DNA of 64,000 nt, from the NCBI GenBank assembly GCA_965208965.1, contig OZ242384.1:4154001-4218000 (forward strand), read 5' to 3'. Both the position numbers and the translations under genes were made by a program. The stretch's first letter is position 1. Each line of letters opens with the position of its first letter. The notes beneath the pieces were generated by a model that did not search any database, was not told the DNA's origin, and worked only from the letters and a program-made list of their open reading frames with translations. Below are positions 35,866 through 45,189 of this stretch, one piece after another. This stretch comes from Bin5 sp965208965. GTDB lineage: Bacteria > Chloroflexota > Anaerolineae > Caldilineales > Caldilineaceae.

Positions 35866-36719
35866 TTATGTTAGTCCGACAGGCACGGGGACAGGGTCGG
35901 CAGGCAAGAGGGCCTCAGGCGTCGACGGCCTGTAGCCCAGAGAGCTGTGGGGTCTGATCCGGTTGTAAGTCCGCCTGTAGCGCTCCGTCAGCACACGCGC
36001 CTCCAGCAACGTGTAGAAGACCTCTCTTTCCAGCAGCTCGTCCCTCAACTTGCCGTTGAAACTCGCAAGCCGTTCTCCCACGGCGACCCAGGCTCGATGT
36101 AGAGCGTCCTGGCTCCCACCCGCCCAAGCCACTCACGCACAGCCCGGGCTGTAAACTCCGGCCCGTTGTCCGAGCGAATATGGTCGGGCACGCCTCTCGT
36201 CACCATCAATTCGGCCAGCGCCTCCATCACATCGGCAGACCGTATGCTGCGCGCAGCCCGGATCGCCAGACACGCCCTGCTGTATTCGTCGATGACGGTC
36301 AGCAACCGTATTCCTGTGCCGTCATGGAGCCTCAGGTGCACGAAGTCGTAGGCCCACACATGGTCCTTCCACGCAGGCCGCAAACGCACACTCGAGCCGT
36401 CATTGAACCACAGACGTCCTCGCTTCGGCTGCTTCGCCGGCGCCTTCAGCCCTTCACGTCGCCATATCCGCTCCACACGCTTGTGGTTCACATGCCAGCC
36501 ACGATGTCTCAGAAGGGCGGTGATCCGACGGTAGCCGTACCTGCCGAACTGACCAGCCAACTCTACAATCTCCGCAGTCAGCGCCTTCTCATCGTCCACC
36601 AGGACCGGCTTGTATCGCTGTGGTGGAGCGAGGATGACCCAACACTCTGCAGGCGCGTCGCTCCGAGACCCCAAAGAGTTCCTTCACGTGCTCGACACGC
36701 TGGCGACGGCGTGAAGGAC
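35866..36719 (-). pseudogene. IS3-family transposase orfB, frameshifted
   Basis: This is the DDE integrase-type transposase. GRYGYRRITALLRHRGW, HVWAYDFVHLRLHDG (first Asp) and HIRSDNGPEFTA (second Asp) are clear. The C-terminal segment SFNGKLRDELLE plus NRIRPHSSLGYRP lies in another frame. Two lesions are visible. One extra base near 36605 breaks the N-terminal part. A small deletion near 36060 turns the expected ENGYAESFNG region into ENGLRVST, shifting the frame and removing the catalytic glutamate. The protein cannot be functional. Confidence 0.8.
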
Positions 36720-36998
36720 TCAGAAGTTTCCCTCAGACGCCTCCCGCAGTATCTGGTTGTCCAAAGTCAGGTCCGCCACCGCTCTCTTCAGGCGGCTGTT
36801 CTCCAACTCCAGACGCTTCAGGCGCCTGGCCTGGTCGAGCCTGAGACCCCCGTACTCGCTGCGCCACCGATAGAAGGTCTGCTCGGTCACGCCTATCCGG
36901 CGAGCGGCCTCTGCCAATGTGCCGCCCTCGGCTAGCGCCACCTCTGCCTCTCTGAGCTTCTTGATTACCTGCTCCGGCGTATATCTCCTCCTAGCCAT
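36720..36998 (-). CDS. IS3-family transposase orfA
   Basis: This small 92-residue DNA-binding protein starts MARRRYTPEQVIKKLREAE. A helix-turn-helix is present (GGTLAEAARRIGVTEQTFYRW), followed by a Leu-rich coiled coil (ELENSRLKRAVADL). This is the standard OrfA of IS3 elements, which is normally fused to orfB by frameshifting. The frame is intact, but its partner is broken and the upstream terminus is split by the IS1182-like insertion. Confidence 0.85.
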   Translation of the reverse strand: MARRRYTPEQVIKKLREAEVALAEGGTLAEAARRIGVTEQTFYRWRSEYGGLRLDQARRLKRLELENSRLKRAVADLTLDNQILREASEGNF

Positions 36999-37039
36999 AT
37001 CTCCCCCTTTCTACGGCCCAATTCTAATATAGTAACTGG

Positions 37040-38746
37040 AGGCTGTTTCAGAAGTCGGGCTGAGAGCGAACGACAATTGCGTCTGAGGGTAAGGCGGGTT
37101 TAGGATGAGGCGAACCTAAGATGTAGGAGGAGCGCACATGCCTTTTCGGGAGATGAGTAGAGAGCAGATGTGGATGCTGCCACCGACGCTTGACGAGCTG
37201 TTGCCGCCGGATCATCGAGCAAGGTTTGTGGCCGAGTTCGTCGATGCCCTGGACAGGGAAGGCTGGGCCGAGCTTGGTGTGGAGATGGGAGGGGAGCCTC
37301 TGGGTGCGCCTGCCTACCATCCCAGAGCGCTCCTGTGCGTGTGGCTTTACGGATTCACGACGGGCGTGCGTTCATGCCGCAAGCTGGAGACGGCCTGTCG
37401 TGACCAGATACCGTACCTGTGGTTGACCGGATGGCAGCACCCCGACCACAACACGCTGTGGCGGTTCTACAGGAAGCACCGTTCAGAAATGAGGAAGCTG
37501 TTCGAGCGCACGGTGCGCACGGCGGTGACGATGGGATTGTTGGACCTGGCCGTGCAGGGCGGTCGATGATACAAAGATGGTCGCCAACGCCTCCAAGGAC
37601 AGGGTCTATGACGCCGAAGAGTTGCGTGCCTTGCTGGGTCGGTTGGACAAGACGATATCCGAGCTTGAGGCCCAGAACGAAGCGGGAGAAGATGAGCCTG
37701 CCGTCAATCTGCCAGAAGAGTTGGCCGACAAGAAAGTCCTCAAAGAGCAGGTCAGGCAGGCGATGGACGACCTTGCGGGTCGCGGCCGCCAGAAATGCAT
37801 CAGTCTGACTGACAGAGACGCCCGATTGATGAAGAGCAGCCAGGGTATCGTGACTGGCTACAACGCTCAGGCCATGGTGTCGCCGTTGGAACCGAGTGTC
37901 GGTGCGAACGGGATGTTAGTCACGGCGGCTGATGTGGTGGATGAACCGAATGACTCTGCCCAGCTGGTCCCGATGCTGGAGCAGTCCGAGGAGACTACCG
38001 GGGCAAGGGCCCAGGTGACGTTGGCGGACGCCGGCTATCACTCCGGGTCTGCGCTGGACGAATGCGCCCGCAGGGACCTCAAGCTCGTGATGCCTGAGTC
38101 GTCGCGGCGACGTGCCCAGCATCACCCCTATCACAAGGACCGCTTCATCTACGACCAGTGCAACGACAACTACCTTTGCCCACACGGTCAGACGCTGACT
38201 CCCGTCGGCGCCATGCGCAGTCCCAACGGGAGACCGAGGCGCGTGCACCGGGCCTCCGCTGCCACTTGCCAGGCCTGTCCAGCCTTCGGGGTATGCGCCA
38301 ACGACCTATTGAATGGACGAGCGCTGAGGGTAGGGCCTCACGACGCAGTGTTGCGCCGCCATCGCACCTGGATGTCCACCCGCGAGGCACAGGAGATATC
38401 CAAACGCAGGAAGCAGTTGATCGAACCGGTCTTCGGCATCATCAAGGAGCAACAGGGGGCGCGTCGATTCTTGCTGCGCGGCCTCGTCAATGTAGCAGCC
38501 GAGTGGATCCTGTTGGCGACCGCGTTCAACCTGAGGACCCTTTGGCGCATATGGCGCTCAGGCGCTGTTGGCTTCCTGCCCTGCAGCCCGGCATCTCAAC
38601 CCATTCCCTGAGTGTAGCGCCTGGCAGCGTCAATACTGCCTCTTCAACAGTTGGCATGGCTCAGCTTATGCAACCAGCTCTCTTCGGAAGCTGGCGTGCC
38701 GGAACTTACCAACGCCCACCCAACTTGTCCTTCTGAGACAGCCTAC
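37040..38746 (+). mobile_element. IS1182-like insertion sequence
   Basis: The ends form an inverted repeat: AGGCTGTTTCAGAAG at 37040-37054 and, read inwards on the minus strand from 38744, AGGCTGTCTCAGAAG. CTGG occurs immediately outside both ends (37036-37039 and 38747-38750), a possible target duplication within the IS3 terminus. The element carries one transposase gene on the plus strand, broken by a frameshift. The length of about 1.7 kb fits the IS1182 group. Confidence 0.75.
37138..38611 (+). pseudogene. IS1182-like transposase, frameshifted
   Basis: The N-terminal part (37138-37569) has the DUF772-type transposase start: LPPTLDELLPPDHRARFVAE, then HPRALLCVWLYGFTTGVRSC and LTGWQHPDHNTLWRF. 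The C-terminal part from about 37560 has DRDARLMKSSQGIVTGYNAQ, TLADAGYHSG and IEPVFGIIKEQQGARRFLLRG, the DDE region of this family. The two parts are joined only by correcting one extra G near 37557, where the reading frame otherwise meets TGA. The interrupted gene is probably inactive. Confidence 0.85.
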
Positions 38747-38773
38747 CTGGACCAGTTCTTGGAGGGCAGGTCA

Positions 38774-38931
38774 GAGGTACCATTGAATTGGTACCGGGAA
38801 CCGTGTATGTCAACACCATAACATTCGAAAAAGCGCCCGAAACTTTCGTCGCTGAATTCCAGAACCATTCCGTTAGCCATACCAAAGACGACTTCGAGAC
38901 ATACTTCTTCTGAACCAGTAAGAGTGCTCAT
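38774..38931 (-). pseudogene. Small gene truncated by the IS3 insertion
   Basis: ATG 38931 opens a frame of about 52 codons that runs up to the IS3 end. The segment GMVLEFSDESFGRFFE and the following GVDIHGSRYQFNGTS look like a genuine small conserved protein. Beyond NGTS the frame reads into the IS terminus and stops. I recall similar short bacterial proteins of unknown function, but I cannot name the family. The expected C-terminus is missing. Confidence 0.5.
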
Positions 38932-39533
38932 TCGATTTTCTCCAACTGGCTTAGGTGAAGAGTTATGCTATTTTCCCTCGTTAGGGGACAAGGGCACATT
39001 TGACGATTGTAAGAACAGCGATTTACTCCCCCAAATCGTTGTTCCGCGTAGGACCCTGCAGTCAGGCAAAGAAAAAACTGATACGCCTAAGGTGTTCTAG
39101 GTGGCACTTCGCGTGACTTCGCGGATCGAATTGCTTTAGTTGTCGTAACATTCAGACTTGAAACATCCCTATCGGGCCTGCAGACTGTCTGTTCTTGTTT
39201 AGTTTTGAGCTGCCTATCTAAAGTGTCAACGGAACCTAATGTCAATGTCCAAGATCTTGCTTGTTGGCACTGAATTCTAGAGGTGGAGCCCCTGACGCCC
39301 AAGGCACATAGTACAGTTAGCGCAGAATCAGGTCGAGCAGCCCTACGAGTTAAGGCAACAGACTGGAGCAAGGCTCGCCTAGCAAGTCCGCCATGCAGAA
39401 AACTACCAAACATACGAAATCTTGGAGCATAGCGTCCAACCAGCCCTCAATCCGTTGCCGGCAAATTACACGAGGAAGGGAGGCTAGATACAACGGGCCG
39501 ACCCGTCAGAACTTCCTCGAACTTTATAAGGCA
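38932..39533. other. Intergenic region between the element nest and the tRNA cluster
   Basis: About 600 bases are AT-richer than their surroundings and have no recognisable gene on either strand. The promoter of the truncated gene at 38931 is expected here. Confidence 0.35.
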
Positions 39534-39579
39534 GAAAAAATAGCTGTGTCCCTCGTCCACCGAATGCGAGGACACAGCC
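39534..39579 (-). terminator. Intrinsic terminator of the RNase P RNA-tRNA transcript
   Basis: On the minus strand, CTGTGTCC plus TCG pairs with CGA plus GGGACACAG and is followed by ATTTTTT. It lies nine bases after tRNA-His, the last gene of the cluster. Confidence 0.85.
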
Positions 39580-39588
39580 CACACTAAG

Positions 39589-39661
39589 GGCGCCTAGCGG
39601 GGCTCGAACCCGCAACCTTCTGATCCACAATCAGACGCTCTGCCTTTGAGCTATAGGCGCC
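39589..39661 (-). tRNA. tRNA-His (GTG)
   Basis: A cloverleaf with anticodon GTG in TCTGA-TTGTGGA-TCAGA. The acceptor GCGCCTA/TAGGCGC is preceded by an encoded G and has C as discriminator, the G-1:C73 pair that identifies tRNA-His. CCA is not encoded. Confidence 0.93.
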
Positions 39662-39736
39662 ATATTTGGTTGACCCACGGCGGCTGGAGCCGCTGAAGGC
39701 ATTCAGCCCGGGACGGGGATGGCCCGCCCCGAAGAA

Positions 39737-39809
<73 letters not shown>

Positions 39810-39919
39810 TCTACAGCCGAATCGGGACCTGAGAATCTCTTTCCCGGCCGCTCGTTGGCCGCCCCAGCACAGATAGGAACGCTGCATAAAACGGGCCAGG
39901 ATATCAGAATTCTCCAAGG

Positions 39920-39992
39920 TGCCGAGGCCCAGACTTGAACTGGGGACACATGGATTTTCAGTCCATTGCTCTACCAACTGAGCTACCTCGGC
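39920..39992 (-). tRNA. tRNA-Phe (GAA)
   Basis: Anticodon GAA in ATGGA-CTGAAAA-TCCAT. Acceptor stem GCCGAGG/CCTCGGC with A discriminator. CCA is not encoded. Confidence 0.94.
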
Positions 39993-40078
39993 AAAAGGAC
40001 CGACGCGTAAGGCGACTGAGCCGCAGCACCTGTTCGCCAACCGACAACGGCTCCACCCCCTTAAGGGCCGGTCCTTTC

Positions 40079-40153
<75 letters not shown>

Positions 40154-40202
40154 GATGGAATGTTAAGGCAACTACTGTATCTGTGAATCCGGCAGGACGT
40201 CG

Positions 40203-40276
<74 letters not shown>

Positions 40277-40291
40277 GGACGCTGATTTCCA

Positions 40292-40376
<85 letters not shown>

Positions 40377-40473
40377 TTCCATGCCGGCATGCTGTCCGGC
40401 GCCGATTGAGCAGAGCAGCCTCGCAAGCCATCTGACATTTTCGGACGGCGCTGCCGTTGTGAAGCCGTCCTCA

Positions 40474-40930
<457 letters not shown>

Positions 40931-41000
40931 CAATGTTAAGCTGCCAACCTCAGTGTAACTGGCCTTTCCTGCACGCTCCTGGCCGGATTCACAGCCATCA

Positions 41001-41029
41001 ATTGTAGCACGGCGCGGGGCTGATGGCAA
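41001..41029 (-). promoter_or_regulatory. Promoter of the RNase P RNA-tRNA cluster
   Basis: On the minus strand TTGCCA (41029-41024) and TACAAT (41006-41001) are separated by 17 bases, a strong sigma70-like promoter. The predicted start is near 40994, about 65 bases before rnpB. Confidence 0.7.
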
Positions 41030-41153
41030 ATCTCACGCCGTCGAATTCTTCTCCAGCGCCGCTCTGAATTCGCGGCGGTTGCAGGCCGTGCACAGACTTT
41101 CACTGGGAATCAGGGTGAGGGTGGGCTTGGCAGAAGCAGGGGAAGACCGGATT

Positions 41154-41636
41154 TCAGTCAGACAGCCGGTCCGGCGCACTGACGTCCAGCTCGGGCTTGC
41201 GCGGGCCCTCGACCCACACTTCACCGTCGCGCCAGTTTTCCTGCTTCCAGATCGGTACGATCTCCTTGAGGCGCTCGATGGCGTAGCGGCAGGCTTCGAA
41301 ACAGCCGTCGTCGCGGTGCGGCGTGGCGACGGCGATCAGGACGGTCGGCTCTTCAATGTCGCAGCGCCCGATTCTATGCAGGATACTGACGCCCTTGACG
41401 AGAGGCCAGCGCTCCTGGATCTCGTCGCCAATGCGGGCCATCATCTTCTCGGCCATGGGCATGTAGGCCTCATAGACGAGGAAACTGGTCTCGCGGGCGC
41501 CGTCGTCGGTGGCGGTGGAACCGCGTACCGCGCCTGCAAAGGTGACGACGCCGCCGCAGTCAAAGCGGCTGACGCGGCGCAAAATGTCGTCCAGCGAAAG
41601 GGGTTTTTCGGTTATTTCGAATAGTTTGGCGAACAT
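41154..41636 (-). CDS. moaE: Molybdopterin synthase large subunit
   Basis: MoaE converts cyclic pyranopterin monophosphate to molybdopterin using sulfur carried by MoaD. The 160 residues include GGVVTFAGAVRGST near residue 28, SILHRIGRCDIEEPTVLIAV near 84 (HRIG is conserved) and VPIWKQENW with the active-site lysine near 130. It starts at ATG 41636, ten bases after moaD, as the last gene of a leftward moeA-moaC-moaD-moaE operon. Confidence 0.93.
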   Translation of the reverse strand: MFAKLFEITEKPLSLDDILRRVSRFDCGGVVTFAGAVRGSTATDDGARETSFLVYEAYMPMAEKMMARIGDEIQERWPLVKGVSILHRIGRCDIEEPTVLIAVATPHRDDGCFEACRYAIERLKEIVPIWKQENWRDGEVWVEGPRKPELDVSAPDRLSD

Positions 41637-41645
41637 GATTGTGAC

Positions 41646-41927
41646 TCAGTGTGATGGCGCGGGTGGCCGTGGCGAAGGGCTGCAGGGCGGGCAGGTTTGA
41701 CCCCCGGATACTGGCGGCAGCAGGGCGACCTCATCGCCGTCGTGCAGGACGGTTTCTCGCTGTGCGAACTCCTCGTTTACAGCGACGTAAAAGGTCCGGC
41801 CCAGCAGATTGGGGACGCGGCATTCGAGCAGGTCGCCCACAGTGGCGTCTTCGGGCAAGGAGACTGTTTCCCTCTTGAAACCGGCTGCCTGACGCAGACC
41901 GGCGAACAGGACGAGACAAACCTTCAC
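41646..41927 (-). CDS. moaD: Molybdopterin synthase sulfur carrier subunit with C-terminal tail
   Basis: This ubiquitin-fold sulfur carrier has 93 residues. The fold ends as usual in the segment VALLPPVSGG, whose last glycine normally is the C-terminus and receives the sulfur. Here 17 further residues follow (QTCPPCSPSPRPPAPSH), including a Cys-Pro-Pro-Cys. The codon after GG is CAA, one transition away from TAA. Unless the tail is removed by a protease or the stop was lost recently, this protein cannot be thiocarboxylated. It starts at GTG 41927, overlapping the moaC stop (GTGA). Confidence 0.88.
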   Translation of the reverse strand: MKVCLVLFAGLRQAAGFKRETVSLPEDATVGDLLECRVPNLLGRTFYVAVNEEFAQRETVLHDGDEVALLPPVSGGQTCPPCSPSPRPPAPSH

Positions 41928-42433
41928 GTTGCGTCGTCTCCTTCGACCGGGGCCGGATCGGGCCGCTGCCAGTCGCCCGATTTGCCGCCCCGTTTCTGCA
42001 GAAGCTGGACTTGACCGATCGACATCGTCTTTTCCAGCGCCTTGGCCATGTCGTAGATCGTCAGCGCGGCGACGCTGACTGCGGTGAGCGCCTCCATTTC
42101 GACGCCGGTCTGTCCGCGACAGCGAACAGTGGATGTGATGATGACGCGACTCCCGGCCTCGTCGATCTGGAAATCGATCGCGATTTTAGTCAGCGGCAGG
42201 GGATGGCAGAGAGGGATCAGGTCGGGCGTGCGCTTGGCGGCCAAGATGCCGGCGATGCGTGCTGAGGAGAGCACGTCTCCTTTGGGCACTGCGCCGTCTC
42301 TGATGGCGGCCAGCGTTTCCGGGGCCATGTAGACGCTGCCCTCGGCGACAGCCTCGCGCGTTGTCGCGTCCTTGTGGCCGACATCGACCATCGATGCGCG
42401 GCCGTCTTTGTCGAGATGGGTCAGTTCGGACAT
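41924..42433 (-). CDS. moaC: Cyclic pyranopterin monophosphate synthase
   Basis: MoaC makes cyclic pyranopterin monophosphate from the MoaA product. In its 169 residues the family motifs are intact: MVDVGHKDATTREAVAEG near residue 15, IPLCHPLPLTKI near 74, and GVEMEALTAVSVAALTIYDM near 110 with the conserved Asp-Met-Ala-Lys-Ala after it. ATG 42433 is preferred because a codon at 42466 would overlap moeA. The C-terminal GGKSGDWQRPD is typical. Confidence 0.94.
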   Translation of the reverse strand: MSELTHLDKDGRASMVDVGHKDATTREAVAEGSVYMAPETLAAIRDGAVPKGDVLSSARIAGILAAKRTPDLIPLCHPLPLTKIAIDFQIDEAGSRVIITSTVRCRGQTGVEMEALTAVSVAALTIYDMAKALEKTMSIGQVQLLQKRGGKSGDWQRPDPAPVEGDDAT

Positions 42434-42452
42434 GGTATCGACCGAATGTCCT

Positions 42453-43700
42453 TTACAGGTCCCCAATCAGAAGGGCCGCAACCGGTTCACCTGCGGCCAT
42501 CGTGCCCTCTCTTTGGGGCAGCGCCAGCAGTGCATTTGCGGTGCGCATGCTCAGGAGACGGCTGCTGGCCTGGATGCCGGTGCTGGCGGCTACGAAGCAG
42601 GCCTGCTCTGCGTCCCAGCTGAGCGTGGCGCGGTGGTACTCGGGGCGGTAGGCGTCCAGGGGCAGGGGCTGTGCCAGCCGCGCCTGCACCTGGCGAAGCC
42701 GCGGATCCTGCCAGCCCGCCATCTTGCGCAGGGCCGGCACGACAAACAGATAGAATGTCACCATGCTGCTGACAGGATTGCCGGGCAGCCCGAAGACAAG
42801 ACGGCGGCCGCCTTCGACGTCAGCCGTGGCAAAGGTGACCGGCTTTCCGGGCTTCATGCGGACACGGCCGTAGTGCACTGTGCCGGCGTGTTCCAGCAGC
42901 GGCTTGACGAGGTCCAGATCGCCCATGGAAACGCCGCCGGAGGTCAGCAGTATGTCGGCCTGCTCAAGGCCCTGGCGCACTCGGGCCTCCAGCGCTTCCT
43001 GCGTGTCGCCGGAGATTCCCAGATCGACCGGCTCTCCGCCGGCAGCGCGAATGGCCGCAAGCAGCATCGCCCTGTTGCTGTCGCGGATCTGGCCGGGGCC
43101 AAGAGGTTCTCCGGGCTCGACCAGCTCGTCGCCGGTTGACAGGACGGCCACTTTGGGGCGGGGAAATATGGGCACGTCGACGATGCCGGCCGTGGCCAGC
43201 AGCCCGATCTCTGCCGGATCGAGACGCTCGCCGGCCGCCAAAACGGTCTGGTCGGCCTCTACGTCTACGCCTACCGGACGCACGTTGGCGCCAGGAGACG
43301 CTTGCTGTCCGATGCGAATCTGGAACGCGCCTGCGCCGCCGTCCAGACGTTCCGTCTCTTCGATCATGACAACCGCGTCGGCCCCTTCGGGCAAGGGGGC
43401 GCCGGTTGTAATGTAGGCGACTGTCCCCGGTTTGACTGTGAAGTCGGCCAGGGCGCCGGCGCTGACCTCTCCGATCAGAGGATAGTCGCCGGGACCATCG
43501 GCAGCGACGACTGCGTATCCGTCCATCGTGGACGCGGGAAAGGGCGGCAGCGGTTCCTGCGCGGCAATATCGGCGGCGAGGATCGCGCCCCTTACTTTGG
43601 AGAGCGGCCGGTGAACCGCCGCCAGCGGCCGCGCCTGCTCCAGCGTTATATTGAGAGCATCCTCGACCGAAAGCATCGAGTAGGGTGAACTGGTCGTCAT
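42453..43700 (-). CDS. moeA: Molybdopterin molybdenumtransferase
   Basis: MoeA inserts molybdate into adenylated molybdopterin. The 415 residues contain PPFPASTMDGYAV near residue 53, the GTVAYITTGAPLPEGADAVV segment near 94, VAVLSTGDELVEPG near 185 and the MPT-binding TSGGVSMGDLDLVKPLLE near 254, followed by GLPGNPVSSM near 300. All are standard. It is the first gene of the Moco operon; moaC starts 20 bases after its stop. The moaA, mogA and mobA genes are not in this window. Confidence 0.93.
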   Translation of the reverse strand: MTTSSPYSMLSVEDALNITLEQARPLAAVHRPLSKVRGAILAADIAAQEPLPPFPASTMDGYAVVAADGPGDYPLIGEVSAGALADFTVKPGTVAYITTGAPLPEGADAVVMIEETERLDGGAGAFQIRIGQQASPGANVRPVGVDVEADQTVLAAGERLDPAEIGLLATAGIVDVPIFPRPKVAVLSTGDELVEPGEPLGPGQIRDSNRAMLLAAIRAAGGEPVDLGISGDTQEALEARVRQGLEQADILLTSGGVSMGDLDLVKPLLEHAGTVHYGRVRMKPGKPVTFATADVEGGRRLVFGLPGNPVSSMVTFYLFVVPALRKMAGWQDPRLRQVQARLAQPLPLDAYRPEYHRATLSWDAEQACFVAASTGIQASSRLLSMRTANALLALPQREGTMAAGEPVAALLIGDL

Positions 43701-43733
43701 CTGGCTTGGCCTTCTCCCTTGGCGTGCGATCTT

Positions 43734-44123
43734 CTAGAACTCGCAGATCAACTCGACCTCGTTGCCGTCGGGGTCGTCAATGTATATGGTGCGGCTGGAG
43801 AGCACAGGATGCGTACCGCCGCGCGGCGCATAGCCGGCGGAACGCAGCGCCTGTTCCTGGGCGTCAAAGCTGTCGGCCGGCAGCTCAAATGCCAGATGGT
43901 GAAGCTGGTGCCCGCGGGGCTGGTCCGCGATCTCAGGCGGCATCGGCACGATTACGATCATCTGGGGGATCCCGGCGGCGCCTTCGCCGGCTTTGAGGAA
44001 GACGTTAGGCAGCTCAGGGGGCGAGATCACTTCAAGGCCGAGGAGGTCCCTGTAGAATGCGACTGCCTTCTCTTTGTCTCGGGTCCAGAGGACGATTTCG
44101 GCGATTCCGGTAATCATGGACAT
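43734..44123 (-). CDS. VOC (glyoxalase/bleomycin resistance) family protein
   Basis: This metal-dependent vicinal-oxygen-chelate protein has 129 residues and two beta-alpha-beta-beta-beta modules. VLWTRDKEKAVAFYRDLLGL near residue 10 opens the first module. HHLAFELP near 70 carries a metal histidine, and IYIDDPDGNEVELICEF at the C-terminus carries the metal glutamate. The activity could be glyoxalase, dioxygenase or antibiotic binding. ATG 44123 (MSMITGIAE) is chosen. An in-frame upstream codon at 44249 would add 42 residues unlike the family. Confidence 0.85.
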   Translation of the reverse strand: MSMITGIAEIVLWTRDKEKAVAFYRDLLGLEVISPPELPNVFLKAGEGAAGIPQMIVIVPMPPEIADQPRGHQLHHLAFELPADSFDAQEQALRSAGYAPRGGTHPVLSSRTIYIDDPDGNEVELICEF

Positions 44124-44628
44124 AGTTGGTTTATTCTCCGATCGCCCAGGTCGTTTCCCCAAACTGGCCTGTGCGGCCCGGTAGCTGAGGCTGTAAAGAG
44201 CGGAAAAACTCCCAGCTGGCTCATTCTGGATCTTTAGGGCAAGTGTCAAGCGCCCTTTACAGAAGCTTGATAATTCACAATTCTACCAGTTTAAAGGCCC
44301 TGCAGGAAACAGCGCTTGGAGAAAAAGCGCTGCGCGCGGTAGGATCCGAGGCGCCGCAGATCAGCGGCATATCCAGAAGGAGCGAGAAGACTTGCAACCG
44401 AGGCTGGAGAGGCCATCACAGCGAGACATAGACGCGAAGAGGCGCCGGTGCTACACACACCGATGTCCCCCCGCTTTCCCCTCGCAGAGGGAGAAAACTT
44501 GAAACTCTATACCACAAGGCCGAGCATACCTCAGCGCGCGAAACCGCTCAAACCGCCGTTTCTGAGAAGCACCAGACAGCCCAAACGCCCCCCAGGTCGC
44601 CGTAACCGGCGCTTTTCGGCGGAGGGCT
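44124..44628. other. Non-coding stretch at the start of an accessory region
   Basis: About 500 bases have no recognisable gene on either strand. From here to 47.2 kb the sequence is poor in intact genes and contains mobile-element debris. Confidence 0.4.
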
Positions 44629-44838
44629 TACTGCATTGACCGCCTGGGCGATGTACTAGCCATCGGCGTACTCGCAACCGTCCGCGACCGCAAAGAGCCA
44701 TTCTTTCTGTTCGCAGACGCGCTTTTGAGGGAATTGGACACATTGAAGCTTAACTACCGCACGCACTGGTACTGCGATGGCGCAATTGCCGAGAATATCT
44801 GCTGCAACCCCCAGAGAGTCAACGATGCCGGTCATTGA
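44629..44838 (+). pseudogene. Possible degraded coding remnant
   Basis: A frame of about 69 codons ending at TGA 44836 reads like protein (DVLAIGVLATVRDRKEPFF, then LLRELDTLKLNYRTHWYC). It has no usable start codon and no ribosome-binding site. It may be the end of a decayed gene. No family is recognised. Confidence 0.25.
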
Positions 44839-44964
44839 GCCAGAGATCGCAAAAAGGGCGTCGACAACGTTAAGCGCAACGGAGACCTATAGGGAGACGA
44901 GCCGCAGTTATCAGGACACAAGTTAGCGAGATCTAGGCGCGCTGTCCATCAGCTGGAGGAGCTC

Positions 44965-45189
44965 GTGCTGGACGTACTAATATGGGACACACAGCAGGGC
45001 AATATCGACGCGGACGAAGGACTACACCCATCAGACATAGGCCGGCAGCTTCCCGCCCTGGTTGTCGAGCCGTTCCCGCCTAATCAGAGCAAGTATTCGA
45101 TCATCTACGGCATCCTAGACAGCCTAGCCCGAGAAGGCCGGATCGCCCGCGCTGCCAATGGTGGCGTCTACTTGGCTGACTTCACTTAA
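44965..45189 (+). CDS. Small hypothetical protein, winged-helix-like
   Basis: GTG 44965 follows a strong GGAGGA by four bases. The 74 residues contain GLHPSDIGRQL followed by YSIIYGILDSLAREGRIAR and a GGVYLADF end. This helix-helix-turn-wing pattern resembles a winged-helix DNA-binding domain. The same frame is open upstream of the GTG, so this could be the C-terminal part of a longer, decayed protein. The role is unknown. Confidence 0.45.
   Translation: MLDVLIWDTQQGNIDADEGLHPSDIGRQLPALVVEPFPPNQSKYSIIYGILDSLAREGRIARAANGGVYLADFT

Larger units (their letters stand above)
35096..38773 (-). mobile_element. IS3-family insertion sequence interrupted by a group II intron and an IS1182-like element
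   Basis: The outer ends are an inverted repeat: TGACCTGCCCCCGAGTTCGG at 35096-35115 and, read on the minus strand, TGACCTGCCCTCCAAGAAC ending at 38773, with ten identical outer bases. Removing the two inner insertions leaves about 1.2 kb, the normal size for IS3 elements, with orfA and orfB on the minus strand. The flanking triplets (GAC left, GAG right) are not an exact target duplication. The intron sits about 19 bases from one end and the IS1182-like element about 27 bases from the other. Confidence 0.72.

Noticed and set aside
41033..41153. Short minus-strand frame after moaE containing a Cys-x-x-Cys (SLCTACNRREFRAAL)
   Set aside because: It reads like protein, but the frame contains no ATG, GTG or TTG start after the moaE stop. 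It may be a lost C-terminus or chance.
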